In this document: piece after piece, positions 1-10,561 of the stretch
Numbering within the stretch: the first letter of the stretch is position 1
Layout of the letters: each line of letters begins with the position of its first letter
Assembly (NCBI GenBank): GCA_033816765.1
Contig: CM066291.1
Span: 1,426,001-1,490,000, forward strand
DNA: 64,000 bases
From: Nothopassalora personata
Taxonomy: Eukaryota > Ascomycota > Dothideomycetes > Mycosphaerellales > Mycosphaerellaceae
Direction: 5' to 3'
Notes under the pieces: generated by a model
What the model saw: only the letters and a program-made list of their open reading frames with translations
Database searches by the model: none
Told to the model about the DNA's origin: nothing
Translations under genes and position numbers: made by a program

Positions 1-1321
1 ATTCGAAAAGGCATTAGGGGGAGGAAGGAAAGGAGCAGACGGCAGTCTGTAAAAGATGCATTGTCCCGCAGACATAGGGCAAAAAAGAGCGTGAGGTGGT
101 GGGTGGGTACCGTAGATGCCCCTTGAAGTTGGACGTGAACTAGCTCGTCGCCCGAACACAGAGGGAGCAGGAACAAACAGGGGTCCGCCCACTCGGAACT
201 GTTCCTTCCTGACATGGACATCATCTACTTCTGCATCTTGTCTACGCTTGTTCCAACATTTCCACGTCGTTGCGGCTTGCGACGTCACCGGATGCTCACG
301 TCGTATGTATGCATCGCACTGCGCCCGCCAGCTGCAGCAAGCACGCCAGATCCTGGGATATAAATACAACGTGTGTGCTGGCGACTCGCTAATAAAAGCA
401 TAATAAAGTCGCTTAATCCCGTTCAAGGTTATGGCGCGGGGCCCCATTTCAGGTGCACGCTCCTCTCTTCACCTCATCTGGGATCGTAGAATATCGAGAG
501 CAACACATAGCCCGTCACCAGCCCATCGTGACATCGGCACTCAGAGACACTACAGGCGCCTCCCAAGCCCGAGCTCGTCCCCAAAAGATGGATTTAGACA
601 GCGCCAGCACTTCCCCAGCGCATGAACTCCGGTGTTTTGTCATGAAGCCTCCGCCACTCTCACGTAGATTGCCCGCCGCTTCGAATATGCTCTCACCAGC
701 CGCGACGTCTCCATAGACTCTCTGGCGTGGGACGTCCCGAGGTTGGTCGCCATCTTCCCAGCATGGACCCTCAGAATAGTGAGCATGACCCCCCTTCTGT
801 GCAGGAGCTTCCTGGTTCCGCAGAAGTGTTCATGCATGTAGTAGAGACCACAGGTGCGCCACCTGCTATCACGAAGGAAGGCGTCGGTATCCTCGACATT
901 CACAGGACCAAAGACGGCAGCTGGCTTGTCGTGAGTGCATAAAAGTGCTGCCGGACTGGACATGGTGGCGACAGGGGCGTCATGAACCCAATTGTCGGTG
1001 AATCGCTATGGACGACTCCGACGTACTCAGGCTACACAGCGCTGTCGTCCAAGACATGATGATGTTCGAGCCGACGCGACTTGAGGCTCAACAAAAGGGT
1101 CAAACAACGCGACGTGATTTTTGTTGACGTCACCATACATCATTGATATGTTCGATCACGATGCAGGTACGATCGACTTGCTCGAGCACAAGCACTACAT
1201 GTATCGTCTTTTCCCGCCAGTGGCGCATCGAAGAATAGCCCATCAATTCTATCGACCTCTCATCACAGCTCAGGTAATCACTCCACAGCCTGCAGCTCCT
1301 TTCCATCGAACATCCGTCAAA
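1..1321. other. No convincing gene
   Basis: This 1.3-kb stretch has several short open frames on both strands. The longest with a true ATG is on the minus strand (640-963, 107 codons). It has no recognisable domain, and an equally long open frame lies opposite it on the plus strand, which is what chance overlap in GC-balanced DNA looks like. I see no signal peptide, clear splice pair or RNA gene. The 3' part presumably contains the promoter of the DUF3140 gene. Confidence 0.5.
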
Positions 1322-1839
1322 ATGGTCAAGGACAATGATACTGTGATCGAGTGAGCACGAACGTATCCTAAGACCTCGGAACGACTACTGACATTTGTGT
1401 CCAGAGAGTGGAACGAACTCGTCAACATGTCCGCAGATGAGTTGAAAGAATGGCTGGGAAAGGACGAGTCCGCCGGAGCAGGCTGGAGCAAGGACGACGG
1501 CTCTGGAGAGACTATTGGCCACGAGAGGTATTTCTCCCACGTCGAAGTTTGAAGTTCTTTACTGATCAATTCCATAGCGGACGCAAAATCATCAAGATCT
1601 TGGAAAAGAACCCAAGCAAGGACTCAAGCAAGTACGACGACGAGGACTTGCAGCATATGCGTAAAGTCGTCTCCTACTGCAAGCGTCACCTCGCACAGGA
1701 GGAGAAGGCGAAGCAGAATCCTGATAGTAAGAGTGCGAAGAGTTTGAAGAATTGGGGTGAGTTGTATTGTGATGTTGTGAGTTGTGTGTGAAAAGTGTCG
1801 CTAATACAGTCTATAGGACATGATCCTCAGAAGTCGTAG
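1322..1839 (+). CDS. DUF3140 family protein
   Basis: Four exons are inferred: 1322-1350, 1405-1527, 1578-1756 and 1817-1839, giving about 117 residues. All three introns have GT-AG ends and are 50-60 nt long. The spliced protein starts MVKDNDTVIEEWNELVNM, carries the GHESGRKI block and an HMRKVV..C.RHLAQ segment, and ends in NWGHDPQKS. These are the hallmarks of DUF3140, a short family found in fungi and bacteria with no established biochemical role. The last exon supplies only the conserved HDPQKS end, which supports the splice model. The start is the ATG just before the conserved N-terminal helix; an earlier in-frame leader from 1121 looks like 5' UTR. Function is unknown; the family assignment is firm. 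Confidence 0.9.
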
Positions 1840-2172
1840 CTTCCATGCGGCATAGGGTATACACATCACGATTTGTATGCATTGGGCTGTGTCAAAATGT
1901 ACCATGGTATTCAATTTCCGTCCACATTATCGCTTTAATACTCCTCATCTCGCACAGCAGCCACCAAGACCCGAATTCCATCCTTCGGCACGAGAATTGC
2001 CGCACAACACCCTAAGCTTAAGGCTGCATGCAAAGCGGATCATGCGATGAGAAGCAAAAAGTACCACCATCAAACATTCCCATTCTTTTGAAGCGGCCTT
2101 TGACAGGCCTGTGGAGGTCAACCGGTCATTGCCTCAAACTTCCATGAACAACAACGAGGACCGGAACCGACC

Positions 2173-3062
2173 ATGGATTCCGAACAACAATTCGAAGCAA
2201 AACGAGATACCCTTGACCCGAGCTCGAATACTCCAGACTCTCCTCCCAAAACCAAGCCTGCCCTGATCCTCCTCACAACAACCCTCTACATCGGCATCTT
2301 CCTCCTCTCCCTGGAGCGCACAATAATCGCAGTCGTAAGTGACTTCTAGCGACACCCACTCACACCACCAAGTAAGACCTACCCTAAGAATTCTTCCAGA
2401 CCATCCCCCAATAACAAACACCTTCCAGTCACTTTTGACATAATGTAGACACCGCAGTATTTTCGACTATAAAGGTTGGATGTGGGAGTATTTCACCGTT
2501 TCATATTCTCACTCATCGCCGGCACTCTGGTGACTAAGATCGGGTACTTCACCCCTCCTAATATCGCAGGCAGTTCGTTGACCCTGATCGGTGCTGGTCT
2601 GTCCACAAGTCTGAGCGAGAGCAACACCACAGCCACATGGGCAGGACGGCAGATCCTAGTAGGCATGGGCCTGCGTGCCAGTCTGCAACAAGGGGTATTC
2701 GCAATGCAGGTCGTGCTGGATGCGAAAGATATCCCTGCTGGGACCTCACTATAAACGTTCTGTCAAAGTCTGGGAGGCGCAGTTGCAGTCAGTGTCGGTA
2801 ATGTTCTTCTCACTCGCACGTTCCGTACTCTCGAGGTGGAATGCAGCAAGTTGGCATCGATTACAGTATTGCGTATCTGGGCGTGCTTTGGACGTATTCT
2901 TAGACGTATACGTTGAAGGGCTTCCGCAGGACTTTCGTCATGGGCGCTGTACTAGCAGGCGTCGCGTTATTAGCCACTTGCTTCATGATAATGCGAAAGG
3001 CGGTGGAGACAGTACCACCTTCCCAGTCGAAGGAAGTCAAGGAGAACACTGGCGGGCCATGA
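2173..3062 (+). pseudogene. Decayed DHA2-type MFS drug transporter
   Basis: An ATG at 2173 opens a plausible transporter N-terminus (MDSEQQFEAKRD...) that runs into a first membrane helix ending LSLERTIIAV. A good 5' splice site (GTAAGT at 2335) follows and the acceptor is at 2399. The next exon reads TIP, then needs a frame change to read ITNTFQSL, the usual start of loop 1 in DHA2 transporters, and then hits stops. The segment 2476-2754 resumes at a late helix (LIAGTLVTKIGYFTPPNIAG... RQILVGMGL) and ends in TAA right after AGTSL. Beyond it lie CQSLGGAVAVSVGN and, in another frame, GFRRTFVMGAVLAGVALLA up to a TGA at 3062. About eight central helices are missing, so this is a deleted, frameshifted relic of a roughly 550-residue multidrug or toxin-efflux type transporter. 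Confidence 0.85.
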
Positions 3063-3160
3063 GACTGTCGCGCTCGAGTGAGAATGTTGCTGCGTAGACA
3101 TCGTTACATACCATCGTTACATTTTTGATCGCGAGCGGGGAGCTACATATATGTCAAGCT

Positions 3161-5532
3161 CTACCACTCAAGCGGTTCCGGCTTCTCCTCACCACGATTC
3201 GTCTTCGGCACAGGTGCTGCCTCGACCTTGACAGCACCAGTTCTGTGCTTCGACAGGTAGCCAGACCCGTCCAACCATGGGGTCTCTTCAGTCCGCCTCT
3301 TCTCGAACTTCGTGATCTTTTCGTCGTCTTGCATTGTCAGGCCAATGTCGTCGAGGCCGTTGATCAAGCAGTGCCTTCTGAACTCATCAACAGTGAAAGT
3401 GCCAATGACGTTGCCAGAGGCGTCTTTGAGCTCGTTGGCTTCAAGGTCCACCTCAAGCTCGCGACCAGCCTGCGCCTCCTCGAAAGCCTTGTTGAGAACC
3501 TTCTCGTCCTCAATCTTCAATGGCAACATGCCGTTCTTGAAGGTGTTGTTGTAAAAGATATCACCAAATGAGCTGGCGATGATACACTTGATGCCAAAGT
3601 CAAGCAGAGCCCATGGTGCGTGCTCTCGGGACGAACCACACCCAAAGTTTGGACCACTTACGACCAAGATCTTCGAGTTGGTGTATGGCTCCTGGTTGAG
3701 TACAAAGTCTGGCTTCTTCGAGCCATCCTCGTTGAACCGCCAGGCATGGAAGAGACCCTTCGATAGACCAGCACGCTTGATAGTCTTCAAGAACTGCTTG
3801 GGAATGATGGCATCGGTATCGACGTTGTTACGATCTAAAGGCGCAGCAATGCCCTTCAGCTGCGTGAACTTCGGCATGCCAGCAGAAGCTCCGGATGGCG
3901 CCTTCGATTGTGGGTTGTTGTCAGATTGGGGAGCGTCGAGGATCTTGTCGAGGTCGACGTCGGACTCTGGGTCCTCAACGTGGGGGTGAACTTCCTTGAC
4001 TGCAGACTTCGCGCTTGGCAAAGCCTGCTCGTAGCCGTCGAGGTGTCTCACATCCGCGAGCTTGCCAACTAGAGCTGCAGCGGCAGCCATAGCAGGCGAC
4101 ATCAAGTGCGTCCTGCCGCCTGCACCTTGCCTGCCCTCGAAGTTGCGGTTACTGGTGCTTGCGCATCGTTCGCCTGGTGACAGGATGTCGGGGTTCATGC
4201 CCAAGCACATCGAGCATCCTGCTTCTCTCCATTCAAAGCCTGCATCCTCGAAAATTCGGTCGAGACCTTCCTGCTCGGCGCGTTGCTTCACAAGACCAGA
4301 TCCAGGAACAATCATGGCTCGCTTGAGATTCGGGGCAATCTTCTTGCCCTTGACAATGTGTGCTGCAATGCGCAAGTCTTCGATACGCGAGTTCGTGCAT
4401 GAGCCAATGAAGACCTTGTCGAGAGCGATGTCGGTCATTTTGGTGCCAGGTTCCAATCCCATGTATTGCAATGCACGCTTGCAGGCGTTCTTCTTGTGCT
4501 CGTCCTGGAAGTCATCTGGTCCCGGGACCACCGCCGTGATGGGCACGACATCTTGAGGCGAGGTACCCCAGGAGACAGTCGGTGCAATATCCTTTGCATC
4601 AATGATGATTTCGGCGTCCCACTTCACATCTGGGTCACTCTTCAGAGCAGACCAGTGCTTGACGGCCTTCTGCCACTCGGCTGAGTCTGGCTTGGGCGCC
4701 AATGGCTTGCCCTTGATGTAGTCGAATGTGATGTCGTCAGGCGCGACCATGCCAGCTCTTGCACCGCCCTCAATACTCATGTTACACATGCTCATTCTGG
4801 CCTCCATGCTCAAGCTTCGGACGGCCGATCCACAGAACTCAATAACGTGCCCTGTGCCACCTGCTGTACCAATTTGTCCGATCACGTAAAGGACAACATC
4901 CTTACTGCTGACGCCTGGTGCGAGCTCACCGTTGACCTCAACCTTCATGTTCTTGCTCCTCCTCGTCATGAGAGTCTGTGTCGCGAGCACATGCTCGACC
5001 TCACTAGTGCCAATGCCGAAAGCTAGAGCGCCGAACGCTCCATGTGTGCTAGTGTGTGAGTCACCGCACACGACTGTTGTGCCTGGGAGAGTAAAGCCCT
5101 GCTCAGGACCAATGACATGGACGATTCCCTGCCTCTTGTCGCCAAGACCAAAGTATGTCAGCTTGAAGGCTTTGACGTTGTCCTCTAGTGTCTCGCATTG
5201 TAATCTGCTGTCGTCCTCTTCCACAAATTGGCTGATGTTCTTGAAGTTCTTCCGTGATGTCGTTGGCACGTTGTGGTCGGTGGTGGCGAGGGTGCAGTCA
5301 GGTCTTCGTACTTGACGTCCCGCGTTCCTGAGCCCCTCGAAGGCCTGAGGACTGGTCACTTCGTGAACCAGGTGGCGATCGATGTATAGAATGATGGTGC
5401 CATCAGGCTTCTCGTCGACCTAACACCACATGTTACCCACGATATCTCACTTATGTGCTCGTTGCCACCTACAATGTGCTGCTCGAACACCTTGTCGTAG
5501 AGCGTACGGGGGCCTTGGACTACGCCAGGCAT
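3161..5532 (-). CDS. LEU1: 3-isopropylmalate dehydratase (fused LeuC-LeuD)
   Basis: Two exons (5473-5532 and 3161-5419) separated by a 53-nt GT-AG intron encode about 772 residues, the normal size for the single-chain fungal enzyme. It isomerises 2-isopropylmalate to 3-isopropylmalate, the second step of leucine synthesis, using a [4Fe-4S] cluster. The LeuC part spans roughly residues 10-470, with the [13 protein letters not shown] motif and cluster cysteines at about 361 (SCTNSR) and 422/425 (GCSMCLG). A Ser/Ala-rich linker follows. The LeuD swivel domain (about 530-740) has [14 protein letters not shown]. The start is the only in-frame ATG, and the intron interrupts the conserved block ...EQHI|VDEKPDG. 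The gene is divergent from the M28 peptidase, with 383 bp between starts, and has a Leu3-like palindrome upstream. Confidence 0.97.
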
Positions 5533-5665
5533 ATTTGCAGCTTCTAGTTGTGATGCTAGGGTATATATGTTGCTTCGCACAGAACGACTGCAGCAAACGA
5601 AAGGCGAGTGGGTCTGAACATCGATTTAATGCTTCCTTGCTGTTGTGTGGCTTCCCCGGAAGGCT

Positions 5666-5677
5666 CCCGATATCGGG
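5666..5677. promoter_or_regulatory. Leu3/LeuB-type binding site (CCG-N4-CGG)
   Basis: CCCGATATCGGG is a perfect 12-bp palindrome whose core CCG-ATAT-CGG fits the CCG-N4-CGG recognition pattern of the zinc-cluster regulator Leu3 (LeuB in Aspergillus), which controls leucine genes including LEU1. It lies about 135 bp upstream of the LEU1 start and about 240 bp upstream of the divergent peptidase. The match is seen in the sequence; occupancy is inferred. Confidence 0.6.
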
Positions 5678-5915
5678 CGCGATATTAAGTATAACCCTGC
5701 ACACAGGTAAGCGGAGGCTGGGCTGTTCTGATTGGGCAAGAGCTTCTGTGGGGTGCAGACCCTCGATCGCACGGGATGGAGCGATGACGATCGGGAGCGA
5801 GCTCTACGTTACATATGTACATCTGTAAACACAACACGATCCTATAGCGACGTCGCCAGCTTCTTCCAGCATCTATCGACCTTACCGCTGAACCACCATA
5901 CATCCTCCGCCAACG

Positions 5916-7172
5916 ATGAAGTTCCTCCTGACAGGACTCGTCGCCTCCTCAGCCATAGCATCAGCCATCTCGGTTCCTAGCTGGGACGATCTGGTCAAGA
6001 GCGTCGAGGGGCAGAATCCTTTTGCCAGCGCTGAGCAGTATCTCGTCCAGCTTTCCGATTCCGAGACACGATGGGTCACCGAGGACGAGAAGTGGGAGCT
6101 ACGTCGCAACGGCGTCAAGTTCTTTGATGTGACCCATGCAGCACACGATAGCAGCGTGGCGGTCAAGGCAACGACAGGGTCGACCCGCAAGGTTACCTAT
6201 CCGAAGCAGCCGGCACAGAACGAGACAGTCTCGAAGTTGTTGAAGTCGTTGGACAAAAAGAACATGCGAAAGCACCTCGAGACTTTCACTGCGTTCCACA
6301 CACGCTACTACAAGTCGGACTACGGTAGGCAGTCATCGCAGTGGCTGCTGCGTCAGGTCAACGACACGCTCGCTGAGGCCGGTGTTGGTATTGTGGAGCC
6401 ATTTAAGCATCCTTGGGTAAGCAGGACCCCTATCATGGTCATGCCCGTTGCATGAGCCGATATCGCTAGGCGTCGAAACGTAGTGCTGACGGTCGTGTAG
6501 GGTCAAAACAGCATCATCGCAACGCTGCCAGGAAAGTCCGACAAGACGATCGTCATCGGTGCGCACCAAGACAGCATCAACCTCTTCCTACCATCGATCC
6601 TCTCTGCACCAGGTGCTGACGACGATGGCTCCGGCACCGTCACTATCCTCGAAGCGCTGCGTGTCATTCTGCAAGATAAGGATATTGCTCAAGGCAAGGC
6701 AGAGAACACGCTTGAGTTCCACTGGTACTCAGCGGAAGAGGGCGGTCTGCTCGGATCTCAAGCCATCTTCCAGTCGTACCAGAAGGAAGGTCGTGATGTC
6801 AAGGCAATGCTGCAGCAGGACATGACTGGCTATACACATGCCACACTGGAAGCCGGGGAGCCTGAGAGCGTTGGCGTTATTACAGACTACGTGGATCCGG
6901 ATCTCACCGAGTTTATCAAGCAGGTCGTCACCACTTACTGCGAGATCCCATACATTGAGACTAAGTGCGGATATGCATGCTCGGATCACGCGTCTGCCAG
7001 CAAAGCCGGATACCCGTCCGCCTTCGTCATTGAGTCGGACTTCAAGTATAGCGACAACAAGATCCACACGACTGAAGACAAGATTGAGTATCTCGACTTC
7101 AGCCACATGCTGCAGCACGCGCGCCTGACCCTCGGCCTCGCCTACGAGTTGGCATTCGCGAAGTTCGACTAG
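5916..7172 (+). CDS. Secreted M28 leucine-type aminopeptidase
   Basis: Two exons, 5916-6416 and 6501-7172, flank an 84-nt GT-AG intron and encode about 390 residues. The N-terminus [17 protein letters not shown] is a signal peptide, followed by a propeptide-like region (to about residue 80) as in fungal leucine aminopeptidases. The catalytic domain begins near residue 165. Zinc-site elements are visible in order: VIGAHQD (H189), GADDDGSG (about 207-209), [11 protein letters not shown], a later Asp in QQDMTGY, and a His in NKIHTTED near the end. The [17 protein letters not shown] block is typical of the Lap1/M28E group. Predicted role: extracellular removal of N-terminal hydrophobic residues from peptides for nutrition. 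The two-zinc residues appear complete. Confidence 0.93.
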
Positions 7173-8657
7173 AGCCGACATGGCTCTAACGATGAGGTAT
7201 CTTTAGTATCTGTATGGTCGCACGAACCGTCATTACGACAATGGCTGGTCGTGCTATGAAGAAGGTCACACGAGCGTCTCTCCCCAGGTCTCTTCCGAGT
7301 CCACGGCACGGTTGCTGGGATGTGTGGAGGAGGGTGTGCGGAGAAGCAAGGGGTTCGATATTGACCTGTCAAGTTGAGATCCACATCATGAGACTCGAGA
7401 GGCACCACGCACGTGTCGCGCACGCACTCTCTCCGCAGTGGGAGAGAAGCGAGAATTCCTTGTTGACGAGATACGAAGAAAAGAAACAATTCTGCCATTC
7501 AGCTTCTGATGGTCCATCTTGTGCGACGGAGGAGCGGCAAAACTTCTATTCTTCCAGTGTGCATGTCTCGGCAGGGGCGAGAGTTGAGGTCTCTAGCGCT
7601 GCAGCTAAGGACTGCACATCGTTTGCGCTGTCCCAACCAAGGGATGGCGACTTGCCGGCCGATGCCTCGCCTCAGACTGTTTCTGCCGACTTTGCAAGCA
7701 TTCTGTTCCCAACCTCACTATAATTTTCCCTTTCATGCGACTATCCACCCGACAATATTGGCTTCGACGGCTGGTGGTGTGAAGCACCAATGTTCTCACT
7801 GGTGCGTCGCCGCAAGGTACAGCTGGAGATACACAGCGGCAACCTGCGGTACATGCGGACAGGCGCAGTGTTAGGTCTCACATAGATTTAACAAGATGAG
7901 GTAGGACTTGTGGCGATTTCAGGTGGTATTGCGCTGAGAGATACGGGGAGATGACAAATCTACAGCAGCAGGAGAGGAAGTACAGCAACAGCAGACGATC
8001 GTTGTGAAGTGCAATGAATGCCTGCTTTTCGATTGGCTTCGGCGTCTCCTCACCGACATGGAGTCGCAAACCTCTGCAGCCACCTCCGTCTTCCTGACAA
8101 AAAGATGCAACTTCGCTGAGCCCGCCTCTTGAAATGGCATACACTAATGCAGGCACGCTTACGATGGCCCCGGCAGATGCATGTTGGCTCTCTCGAGCAT
8201 GTTCTTTGCAGATCACAGATCACAAACGTCGAAACGAGGCAGAAAATCTACGCTACGCAGGCGACGCTGCGACCTCACAGCCGCTTGGCCCACGGTTGAA
8301 CGCAGGACAAAGACGTCGTGCAGCGGCCTAGCTCCTCACGGGTAAGAATTGTCGGGGCTCAGTACATGTAATAGTATCCACATACTCGTGGATACGGCTT
8401 GGCTTGCGCTCCTTCTTGTTGGGAAGAAGTGGTTCTCTTCGTCGCTGCTTCTGCACTTGCACCTTCTCTTTTCTGTTCCGGGATCTGCTGCGACATCCTT
8501 GCAATTCACTGAATTGCTTCGCCTCTTCCGCACGTGGAGGACTCAAGGCGACACGCGAGAGGATAAATAAGAGTGCTCGATCGCGGCCTGGAACCGAACA
8601 GCATCATACATTCGCTTGACAAGATAGAATTGGAGTCGTCGCCACCAACATCGCATC
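7173..8657. other. Intergenic, no gene recognised
   Basis: About 1.5 kb between the M28 peptidase and the next secreted-protein gene. Short open frames on both strands (the longest is 169 codons from 7214) have no start context, domain or splice pair that I recognise, and they overlap each other antisense. No repeat or RNA gene is seen. It probably holds the 3' UTR of the peptidase and the promoter of the PAN-domain gene. Confidence 0.5.
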
Positions 8658-9646
8658 ATGAGGACTTTCGCCATATTACCGCTCATCGCTGGGCTGGGCT
8701 ATGCTCTGCCGCAGGATAGCTGCAATACTTATACGACTCAGCTCATCATCCCAACTACGACGGCGACGTACTCGTCGACGGCGGTCGTGACAGAGTATGC
8801 GACTACACCGCGGGACCTGGGCACTTTTACATATGTCAAGACCATCTCGTCCACGAAGACACTGGAGACTGTCACTGCTACGACTAACACATGCGAATAT
8901 GCTGCGACAGTGTAAGCTATATGTGATGCCTGGGAGAATCAGCTTACTGACTTATCCTCAGATCGGCGCCGTACGCGACTGAGACTGTGTATTCATCTGA
9001 CTACGCAGAGGCGCCTTTGACCAAGAGAGATCTCGGCCTTGCGCCACGCGATGGGTGCACGATCTTCGTGACATCCACCACGACGTACGGCCAGACACAG
9101 ACTTGGGTACCGGCAGGCGTAACTCGCACATTCACCGACTACACGGACTTCACGCAGGCTACTGTGACTCGAACGACGACTGGTGGCAAAGCCTATGTCA
9201 TCGCAACAGAGACTGTGACCAAGCCAACGGAGTGCGGCGACGTGACAGTCAAGCCAACAGAGTCTACAGCGACGGTCACCCTCAACGCGAAGTGCTCGCC
9301 CTCCGCCATGATCAGCGCATACAACAACTTTGGCATCGACTGGCTCAGCGACACACCCGCAGGTGGTGCAACGTACGAAACTACCGCGAGCGATGCTTCG
9401 GAATGTTGTCAACTGTGCGCCGAAGCAAAGGACTGCGCAGCGAGTGCGTGGGACATCCGCTCTGGCACATGTAAACTGGAGTTCCCGGTCGAAAGTGTGT
9501 CTGGTAACCTGAACTGTGGCCAAGGGCTATTGGGCTACTATAACGCTGGACCTAATAATCCCATGTCGCCAGGTGCGGGCTGGTATGTCGCTGAGCTGTG
9601 TGGCAATGCGCAATTTAGCAACAGCAAGCCAGACGATGGCACCTGA
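8658..9646 (+). CDS. Secreted PAN/apple-domain protein
   Basis: Two exons, 8658-8911 and 8962-9646 (50-nt GT-AG intron), encode about 312 residues. MRTFAILPLIAGLGYALPQ is a signal peptide. The middle is Thr-rich (many TT/TVT runs) and includes a dibasic LTKRDLGLAPR site that could be cleaved by a Kex2-type protease. Around residues 195-270 a PAN/apple-like cysteine pattern appears: ASECCQLCAEAKDC....W......C.L. These domains bind protein or carbohydrate ligands at fungal surfaces. The frame stops with TGA right after KPDDGT, but in the same frame 27 more codons follow with a C-x10-C-x8-CC pattern resembling the first half of a hevein/CBM18 module. The C-terminus may therefore be truncated or read through. 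Confidence 0.8.
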
Positions 9647-9730
9647 TGTGGCTTGCTCGGCGGGGTCAATGGGAGTGGATGTGTTGTCAATGGCTTGGCA
9701 GGAAGCTGCTGCACGAACAGGCAAATATGA

Positions 9731-10561
9731 AACGATGTAAAGATACTACTACCCAGATGTATAGAGTATGAATTAATGACCAAGGCGAAGTCACTGTGAG
9801 CTTGCAGTGCTTATGACGGCTACGTCGCTCTGCATTCACCTTTCCAAGCGTGGATCTTCCTATGGCAGAAACGTGTCAGTAGTGTGTTCGCCGCTGGCGT
9901 TGTTGTCATCCCTGCATGCAGTTCGAATAAGCGATGCGGTAGGAGTTTTTTTTGAGTTCAAGGCGTGCTAGGTGGCCCGAAGAAATACAAGAAGCAAGTT
10001 TCGGGTTTGCTTGGCGATGCAGCTAGAGCTAGAGAGCTGCTTTAGCTTTGTGTTTTTGGCTGTATGAGGTGAGCTGAGATATCATTCCGGACGTTTTGTT
10101 TCGCACGGCACAAGTGGGAACCATGTTGAAGGAATGGCAGAGGAGAAGTTGAAGCAGGAAGGGACGCATTGATCGGCTCGGCATTGCAAGGTTTCGGCGT
10201 GCTCGATCACGATCACGTGTCACAGGGTAGGCGCGTGGCTACGTGTTTACAGTACGTGGCGTGCGTGGCTGCCGTGGCGTACCGTACTGGGATTCCTGTG
10301 GCTGTTTTAGATCGACATGATCTCTTAGCCAATCGTAGCAAGAGCAAGAGCGCTGTACCTTGGCTGGCTCGTAAACAAGAAACGACAAGCAACAAGACTC
10401 ACCACTTGTCTCTTAGCTTTGACATCGTTCTCTCGGTAGGGAATGTCTTCCGTGCGGCAGTATTCTACATCCCTACTGCCACCTCCCTGCGATTTGACCT
10501 CATCCTGTAACACCCACTGCCTTGATTCAGCCGCCCGCAAACCTCCTATACTTCAGCACAC
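9731..10561. other. Intergenic, no gene recognised
   Basis: Between the PAN-domain gene and the CAX-like exchanger. It has an 8-nt T-run near 9947 and otherwise ordinary sequence. Short open frames (for example 10169-10510) look like chance. It presumably contains the promoter of the exchanger. Confidence 0.5.

Noticed and set aside
640..963. 107-codon minus-strand frame near the window start
   Set aside because: It has an ATG but no family, signal or splice evidence, and a 71-codon frame overlaps antisense.
8993..9493. Long antisense frame opposite the PAN-domain gene (8993-9523, minus)
   Set aside because: It mirrors codon structure of a well-supported plus-strand gene; a shadow frame.
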